From positions 206,056 to 270,055 of the forward strand of contig VWZS01008895.1 in assembly GCA_013397075.1 (NCBI GenBank): a DNA stretch of 64,000 nucleotides, given 5' to 3'. Within the stretch, counting starts at the first letter, position 1, and every line of letters begins with the position of its first letter. Position numbers and translations under genes: made by a program. Under the pieces are notes generated by a model. That model was given only the letters and a program-made list of their open reading frames with translations. It was not told the DNA's origin and searched no databases. Shown here piece after piece: positions 57,919 to 64,000 of the stretch. The stretch comes from Rhabdornis inornatus (lineage: Eukaryota; Chordata; Aves; Passeriformes; Rhabdornithidae).

Positions 57919-58375
57919 ACAAAATTAGCTGGGCTGGAAAAGACCTTTGAAATCATCAAGTCCAACCTGTGACCTGACACCCCATTGTCACCCAGACTGT
58001 GACTCTGAGTGCCACATCCAGGCTTTTCTTAAACACCTGCAGGGATGGGGACTCTACCTCAGAATGTGTCCCTGGACAGCCCCTTCCAATGCTCAATCAT
58101 CCTTTCTGGGAAGAAATTCCTCCTGATGTCCAACCTAAGCCACCTCTGGTGCAGTTTAATCTGTTCCCTCTCCTCCTGTCCCTGTTCCCTGGGAGCAGAG
58201 CCCGACCCTCCCGGCTGTCCCCTCCTGTCAGGGAGTTGTGCAGAGCCACAAGGGCCCCCCTGAGCCTCCTTTTCTCCAGGCTGAGCCCCTTTCCAGCTCC
58301 CTCAGCCTCTCCTGGGGCTCCAGCCCCTTCCCAGCTCTGTTCCCTTCTCTGGATGTGCTCCAGCATCCTGAACCA
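57919..58375 (-). mobile_element. CR1 LINE fragment with ORF2 C-terminal remnant
   Basis: Reverse-complement CR1 from 'GCTGGGCTGGAAAAGACCTT' through 'GAGTGCCACATCCAGGCTTT' to the ORF2 region. A minus-strand frame reads 'KGLSLEKRRLRGALVALHNS' and 'LTGGDS', the CR1 ORF2 block following that seen at 52197-52360. 58171-58336 matches 47421-47586 with two differences. Frameshifts separate this block from the C-terminal end. Confidence 0.93.
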
Positions 58376-58467
58376 GCACCTCCTGCTGCAGAAGTGCCAA
58401 GGCCAGTGAAGGTTCTCTCCTGGGAGGAGCTGAAGTATCCAGCTGTGTCTCTGTCCTGCAGGTGCCT

Positions 58468-58582
58468 GGAGCCAGGCTGGGTTTGGAGCCAGGCTGGGTT
58501 TGGAGCCTGGCTGGGTTTGGAGCCTGGCTGGGTTTGGAGCCAGGCTGGGTTTGGAGCCTGGCTGGGTTTGGAGCCTGGCTGA
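58468..58582. repeat. 17-bp tandem repeat, about 7 copies
   Basis: Copies of GGAGCCAGGCTGGGTTT, alternating GCCAGG and GCCTGG. Confidence 0.95.
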
Positions 58583-59734
58583 TTTCTTCACATGAAGCAT
58601 CAGTAAAGGCACATAACCAAGGGCATCACTTCTAGAGCCACACAAGGAGGTCGAGTGCAGGAAAAGAAGTTTGAAGCTGAATTTATTAATAATTTATTAA
58701 TCAAAACAGCCCTGTGTGAGGTGTGGCTGAGCAGGGTGTCCTTGCTTTGGTACAAGGGCTGGGGGAGATGCAGAATGAAGGGATTGAGCAGAGGTGCTGC
58801 CTCTGGAGGCAGAGAGGGGCTGCTCTGACACCCAGCAGCAGCAAACCCCATCCCCCAGAGCTGTGCAGGGCCTGCCAGCCCAGAAACTGGGCTCAGAGAC
58901 TTTGGCCACCCTCACACACAAGCTGACACACAGGACATTGCTTTGCTTTACATGCAATAATGTGTTTTATTGTTTTCTATTTCTGCAACACTGCTCCCCT
59001 ACTGCAAATTGATGTTTTCAAGCAAAAACATCCTCCTGCCTTTAAATCTCTTTTAGCCATCTCTCTGAAGCTGACACAGCCTCACTTTCCAGCCTGCTGA
59101 GGATGTGGTGGTGCTGAAACCTGGGAGCAGAGGGTTCCTGTCAGCACCAGGCTCTCAGCAATCCCTCCTGGAAAGCTGGAGAGCAGCAGGGATCGCCAGC
59201 ACAGCCCCTGAGCCACCTTGGAGCTGCTCTCATGAGTTCCACTCAAGGCAGAGAGGTTCCTTAGGCAGGATTGGACCCTGAGGGAATTTATCTCACTGCT
59301 CCTGGTCTGTGTAGGGACACCAAAAAGTTTCCTGGAGATGAATCCTCATTATTTTCCCAGCATTTTTCATAGATCTCAAGAAAACTGAATGCAATGCCCA
59401 TGGAAGGTGCTCCAAGGGGCTGGAAATGATTAATTATGAGGAAATAAATTTATTCCCACACCCACCAAGATGGTGCTGACTCCTCTCCAGCTCAGACCCA
59501 GCTGCAGTTAAACTGAACAATTAAATTATGCAAGAATGTGAGAAAACTGTTCTGCAGATTTGATGCTTCCTGAGCTCAGTGGGATTTGGAGCCAACCTCT
59601 TCAAGGAGGTGCAGGAAGAAGTTGGTTTGAGGAGAAGAAAGTGCAAGATGGAGCACAGGGACAGCTTGGAGTGACTGTGGAAATTGAGAACCTGATCTGC
59701 TCAGGAGAGCTTCTGAGAATAAATATCCAGTGTA
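58583..59734. other. Unassigned sequence, no gene seen
   Basis: No recognised gene or repeat family. Confidence 0.4.
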
Positions 59735-59895
59735 TAAAATAATAAATAAGAAAATAATAATTAAAATAATAATTAAAACAATAAAATAATAAATAATAAA
59801 TATACAGGTATTTATTATGCATATAATATCCAGAAAACCATAATCAATATCCAGAAATAGAAATAATATCAATACCCATAATCAATATCCATACA
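59735..59895. repeat. AT-rich AATA/AATAATT tract
   Basis: Irregular AATAAT/TAAAATAATAA repeats followed by several copies of ATATCCAGAAA- and ATCAATATCC-like segments. Confidence 0.85.
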
Positions 59896-59897
59896 AG

Positions 59898-59940
59898 AGC
59901 TCTGAGCTGTGAGGAGGAGGAGGAGGAGGAGGAGGAGGAG
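59898..59940. repeat. (GAG)10 with AGCTCTGAGCTGTG flank
   Basis: Ten GAG units preceded by AGCTCTGAGCTGTG. The same 14-base flank and a GAG run recur at 61937. Confidence 0.92.
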
Positions 59941-61010
59941 ATGATCCAGGTTTGTGTCACCTGTTTGGAGATATCCCAAATATTTCCCCTCCCCCATCCC
60001 CCAGCGTGGGGAAGGCAGGCCCAGGTCTTGGCAGAGAGGTCAGTCATTGGGATGTGGGAAGGGAACTGGTTTGGTTTGGTCTGGAAATGACTTGGGAATG
60101 GTTTGTTGTGAGACTTCAGCCAGCTCCTAAAATGTTATTTATTGCCCAGATGAGGTCCCAGCAGTTGAGGGTGGTGGGTGAGCCCAGAGCTGCTGGCTGT
60201 GGGCAAGCTGTGTGTCCTGAAGCCCCTCTGGTTCTGGTTACAATGCATTATAAACTTTTCATTCCAGAGCATCTTAATGCATGGCTACCAATCAATACCT
60301 TCACTATTACCTATAGTCTATCTTAACTACTAACATCACCATATCCATGTTGCTATTTTCCAATCTCTAAAGGTTAGTATGTTACAGTTTAAGCTAGAAG
60401 TTGTTTTTCAGTTTTCTTGCAGTGAAAAATTCTGAGATCTTTTCTCTACTTGCAGCATTGGCTTTCTTGTTTGCCTGTGAAAATCTTTTTGTTTGGTGAA
60501 AACATCTTTTATTTGAGGTGGATTTATCCTTTGCTCTGACCCATAAAAGCCCCTTCCAACTCAACTTGCTCTTTGCCTTCTAGTGACCCAGTCAGACTGG
60601 CTCAGCAATTCTTTTCTTCTATATCAAAACTTGCTACAATTTCTATTCCTTCTTCAGATTCTACATTCAAAGATTTTTCTGTTACATATGCTCATCTGTG
60701 AGACCTTCCTGTCAAATCCTTATCCTTCCCAACAGTTTGTGCTCAGGCTGTGCCTCCAGTCGTGGCCTGGGAGCCTCTGAGGGGTTGCTGGGCTCCCCCT
60801 GAGGATGTCCTGGCCCGTGGCTGTGCTGGGACTGAGCCTGGGCCAGTGCAAGCCCTGGGGCCAGCAGAGCTGTGGCCAGCAGTGCCTGGTGTGGGTGAGC
60901 CACAGGAATCCAAACCCAACACTGCCCACGGTGTCTGCTGCACTGGAGACACACTGGGGTCATTTCAGGAGAGACCTTGGCTCATACAAAGTCCCAGGGC
61001 AGAAAATTTT
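59941..61010. other. Unassigned; AT-rich part may be an old ERV piece
   Basis: 60240-60720 is AT-rich and contrasts with the GC-rich flanks. Its texture resembles a decayed LTR or ERV fragment, but no ends, PBS or coding motif could be identified. The rest shows nothing recognisable. Confidence 0.3.
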
Positions 61011-61210
61011 ACATTTCAGTGTCCAATTTTACATTTCAGTCTCCAATTCTACATTTGAGTCTCCAATTTTACATTACAGTGTCCAACTTTACATTTCAGC
61101 ATCCAGTTCTACATTTCAGTGTCCAACTTTACATTTCAATGTCCAAATTTACATTTCAGTGTCCAACTTTGTATTTCAGTATCCAATTTTACATTTCAGT
61201 GTCCTCCTTC
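61011..61210 (+). repeat. Minisatellite, 20-bp unit, 10 copies
   Basis: Ten head-to-tail copies of ACATTTCAGTGTCCAATTTT with 0-6 substitutions each and no length change. Each unit carries a pyrimidine-rich stretch ending TTTCAG, like a 3' splice site. Open frames here (FTFQSPILH) are repeat artefacts. Confidence 0.96.
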
Positions 61211-62756
61211 TCTTGTCTGCATTCTTCTCACGGCTTGGAGTGAGACATCTATGGCAAAACATCAGACATTAAAGAGGTTAAATCCGGTTATTTAGCACCA
61301 CAAACAAACACAAAATGTGTGGAATAGATAAAGTTTGATTAGTTAGAGTGTGCAAACCGTATCACTCATGAAGCACACAACAGGAGCTGGGACAGACTCA
61401 GGGGTTCCATCCCTGCCATGACCAGGAGGAGTTTCAGCATCCCAGGGCTCAAGCTCTCCGTGGTGGAAGTTTAATGAAGCCCAGGGGCAGATTTCAGGTG
61501 AGGGCAGGAGCAGCTCTGTCACCAGAGGAGCTCCTCACTCCTGTCACATCTCTGGGACAGGCTCTCACACCTGACAAGCAGAATCTCCTCATTCATTATC
61601 TGCACTTGGAATTCATTTGCTGCCTGAGCTTTTGGGAAGTCCCAGCTTATTTTGCTGCTCCTCTGACACATCTGACATTTTCCCTGCTCTCCTGTTTTCT
61701 GCTCGTGCCACTTTAGCCTAATTTGAGTCAAGGTGCAGCCCACGCTGCTGGCACAGGGAACGCTGCTCTGCTTTTCAGCATCTGTCCTACACATTTAATT
61801 TACATTGAACCCACCCTGCTGGAAGGTTTAAAGTGGAAAGGTCACAGCCATTACCTGCAGAAAGCCAATTTCTGGGTGGTGTGAACACTGAGGTGTTTAT
61901 GCCTCAGGCCAGAGTGCTGTCCTGTCCCAGAGAAACAGCTCTGAGCTGTGAGGAGGAGGAGGAGGAGGAGGAAGGAGTCAGACATGCCCAGGGCCACAGG
62001 GACACAGCCACATCCGAGCTCTTCTCTGGCAGGGTTTAAAACACATTTCTGCTGCTCACTGAGGGTAAATCAAGAGTGTTCCAGTGGAAAAGCTTTGGTG
62101 TTTGTCCCATATTGCACCCAAAATCTCCAGGTGATGCAGAACCCACACACCAAGGTTCAGCCTGGCTTTGCCTCTGGTTAATTACAGATTGTAATTAAGC
62201 CACTTCTCGGCTTGTCAGTCCCTCCTGTCAGCACATATTCTGTGCCTAAATTCCCCCTCATGTCTTCAAACTGGAGTGCTCATCATTGTCCCATATTTCC
62301 TGGAGTGTTTTCACCCCAGAAAAGGTTGGTTCCGCTGCTGGGTGCAGCATTTTTGTTTTGGTGTAGTCAGAATGCTCTACTTACCCTTCAGAATAATAAT
62401 AAATAATAATAGTTATCAGACTCTACTGTTACTGGGTTTTTTTTAGGAGTTTAGCATTCCTGAAAAGAAGTGATGGAGAAATGCTGTTGTTGCACAGAAT
62501 TTTTCTTTTTTTTTTTTTTTATTCCAAAGTAATGTATTTTTATTTGTAAAAAATTAAATCTTGACCATCATTATTAAACAGCTTTTTTAAGCTGAAATAG
62601 ACTGGGAGAAATGAGATTTTGTCCCACTGGAGCAGGGTGTTCAGAGCCCTGATGTCACATCTTTCTGTTGACAGAGAGAGAAAAACACTTGTTAAATGTG
62701 AAGCATCACCTTGAAATCCTGATTTGGAAAGCTGAATCCAGTCCCTTGAGCCCCAT
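61211..62756. other. Unassigned sequence, no gene seen
   Basis: Contains the second GAG tract (listed separately), an AATAAT run (62393-62411) and a T-run (62507-62521). No gene recognised. Confidence 0.4.
61937..61971. repeat. (GAG)7 with AGCTCTGAGCTGTG flank
   Basis: Shares its 14-base left flank with the GAG tract at 59898. Confidence 0.9.
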
Positions 62757-62935
62757 CATGGAATCACAGAGCCATGGAATGGTTTGGGTTGGGAAGGACT
62801 TTAAATCTCACCCCTCTCCATCCCCTGCCATGGCAGGGACACCTCCCACTGTCCCAGGCTGCTCCAGCCTGGCCTTGGGCACTGCCAGGGATCCAGGGGC
62901 AGCCACAGCTGCTCTGGGCACCCTTGGCCACTGGA
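62757..62935 (-). mobile_element. CR1 LINE 3' fragment
   Basis: Reverse-complement CR1: 'CATGGAATCACAGAGCCATG', 'CCCTGCCATGGCAGGGACAC', 'GATCCAGGGGCAGCCACAGC' and an abrupt end. Confidence 0.93.
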
Positions 62936-63396
62936 CAAACACATCAGCAAATAACCCAAAAAATGAATTAAATGCAGTTAAATACCCATCATGCCAAGCT
63001 TTATTTCTGCTGGAAGCCAGCAGAGCCCTGGGTGGGGTTGCCCAGTTTGGTGGCACAAACCAGCCTGGAGATGAACTGGTGGTGGCTCCGAGTCCCTGCT
63101 CAGGGACAGCTCAGCCCCAGGGCTGCTGTGGATCCCAGTGGGATCCATCCACCTCCCCAGGGACACTCCCAGCCTGCTGAGCTGCAGAAATCAGGATTTA
63201 ATGAGCAATGCCAGGTCCCCAAGCTCTGAGGGTCAGCGGAGCTGCCGTGGTCACACCTGGCTCCCTGCAGCCTCACCTGGCCATGGACAATGTGGTGCAG
63301 CCTTCCCTGGGGGGTTCTGGCCCTGGGAAATGCTGCCTGTGCCTCTGGAGGGAGGGAGGGGTCCTGGAAAACTCAGACATGGCGTTTGTCAATGCC
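62936..63396. other. Unassigned sequence before the gag fragment
   Basis: No matrix-domain gag, leader, PBS or LTR could be recognised here, so the ERV is either 5' truncated or its 5' part is unrecognisable. Confidence 0.4.
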
Positions 63397-64000
63397 CCTT
63401 TGACCTCTTCAGAAGTCAGAAATTTTAAAAAAGAAATTAATGGATTATTAAAGGACCTCATAGGTACAGCTGAACAATTAGAACAATTTTTAGGTCCAAA
63501 CATTTTTACTTTGGAAGAGATGTAATCAATAATGAAAATAATACTTTCCCAAGATAAGAGGCAGATGATTAGAGTTGCTGGAATAATTTGGGAAAGGGAA
63601 AACCAGCGAGGGCTCCAGGAGACCAGAAAATGCCAATAGTACCTCCTAAATGGAATCAAAATGCTAAAGCAGGGCAAAGAAATATGAGAGATTATCATAA
63701 TTTGATAATCAAAGGAATAAAAGAGGCAGCACCCCAAGGGCAAAATGTCAAAAAGGCTTTTGAGGGACAGCAAGGAAAGGAAGAAACTCCAAATGAATGG
63801 TTAGAGAGACTTTGGAGGAATATGAAACAATATTCCGGAATAGATCCTGAGACAGCAGCAGGACAAGCCCTATTAAGAGTTAATTTTGTTACTCATGTCT
63901 GGCCAGATATTAGAAAAAAGCTGGAAAAAATTAAAGACTGGCATGATAAATCACTAAATTATTTATTAAAGGAGGCTCAAAAAGTTTATGTCTGAAGAGA
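63397..64000 (+). pseudogene. gag: Endogenous gammaretrovirus-like gag (capsid p30) fragment, broken
   Basis: Gag encodes the virion structural polyprotein. This piece covers most of the capsid (p30-like) domain. In the first frame (63397-63525) it begins with a PLTSSEV motif matching the start of the gammaretroviral capsid. After a stop and a frame change the second frame (open to 63992) carries the C-terminal capsid features: 'EETPNEWLERL', 'PETAAGQALLRVNFV', 'PDIRKKLEKI' and 'LLKEAQKVY'. Damage: an in-frame TAA at 63523-63525, a frameshift near 63620-63640, and TGA at 63993-63995 where the family normally continues into nucleocapsid. The matrix region is missing or unrecognisable upstream, and the sequence runs off the window. 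Base composition is AT-rich, unlike the flanks, as expected of viral origin. It cannot make a working protein. Assignment to a gamma-like class (ERV1) is from motif recognition. Confidence 0.88.

Noticed and set aside
59601..59872. Hydrophobic minus-strand frame as a membrane protein
   Set aside because: Produced by AT-rich AATAAT repeats giving runs of Ile, Tyr and Phe.
61011..61210. CRISPR-like array
   Set aside because: Repeats are contiguous 20-bp units with no unique spacers, in a vertebrate genome.

Overview
This window looks like bird nuclear DNA, most likely from a songbird. The main evidence is about two dozen CR1 LINE fragments, recognised by the conserved 3' end (CCTTCCAACCCAAACCATTC in sense) and by 8-bp tails of the ATTCTGTG type. 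It also holds several solo-LTR-like elements and many GC-rich mini- and microsatellites. The songbird assignment is inference from the style of the CR1 and LTR sequences. I could not support any intact host protein-coding gene, rRNA, functional tRNA, CRISPR array or bacterial-type operon. The long open frames are artefacts of in-frame repeats or of degraded retroelements.

Layout. 0-10 kb: CR1 fragments, an approximately 400-bp tandem duplication (3.85-4.6 kb), and a compound hexanucleotide tract (7.16-7.63 kb) whose minus strand is a regular run of GGG triplets. 9-11.6 kb: a nested cluster of CR1 pol remnants and a minus-strand LTR. It also holds a 149-bp near-perfect duplicate bracketed by single Ns, which is probably an assembly artefact. 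11.6-24 kb: mostly unique sequence with scattered CR1 and a 12-bp minisatellite (19.7-20.1 kb). 24.3-25.1 kb: an ERVL-like LTR. 26-33 kb: a run of satellites with a 187-base assembly gap at 32.66 kb. 35-47 kb: CR1 copies, a tRNA-Met 3' fragment joined to an LTR-like sequence (39.6-40.2 kb), an 18-bp minisatellite, a purine hexamer tract and a truncated LTR. 47-59 kb: more CR1, a 42-bp minisatellite, an ERVK-like LTR (54.3 kb) and a CR1 with a greatly expanded octamer tail (57.55-57.92 kb). 59-63.4 kb: AT-rich and GAG tracts plus a 20-bp minisatellite. 63.4-64 kb: a broken gammaretrovirus-like gag capsid fragment running to the window edge.

No genes act together here. The biology visible is retroelement history (CR1, ERVL, ERVK-like and gamma-like ERV) and repeat expansion. 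The most interesting points are the tRNA-Met/LTR chimera, the expanded CR1 tail, near-identical CR1 pairs or trios suggesting recent activity or conversion, G-quadruplex-capable arrays, and single Ns that all fall at or near repeat break points.
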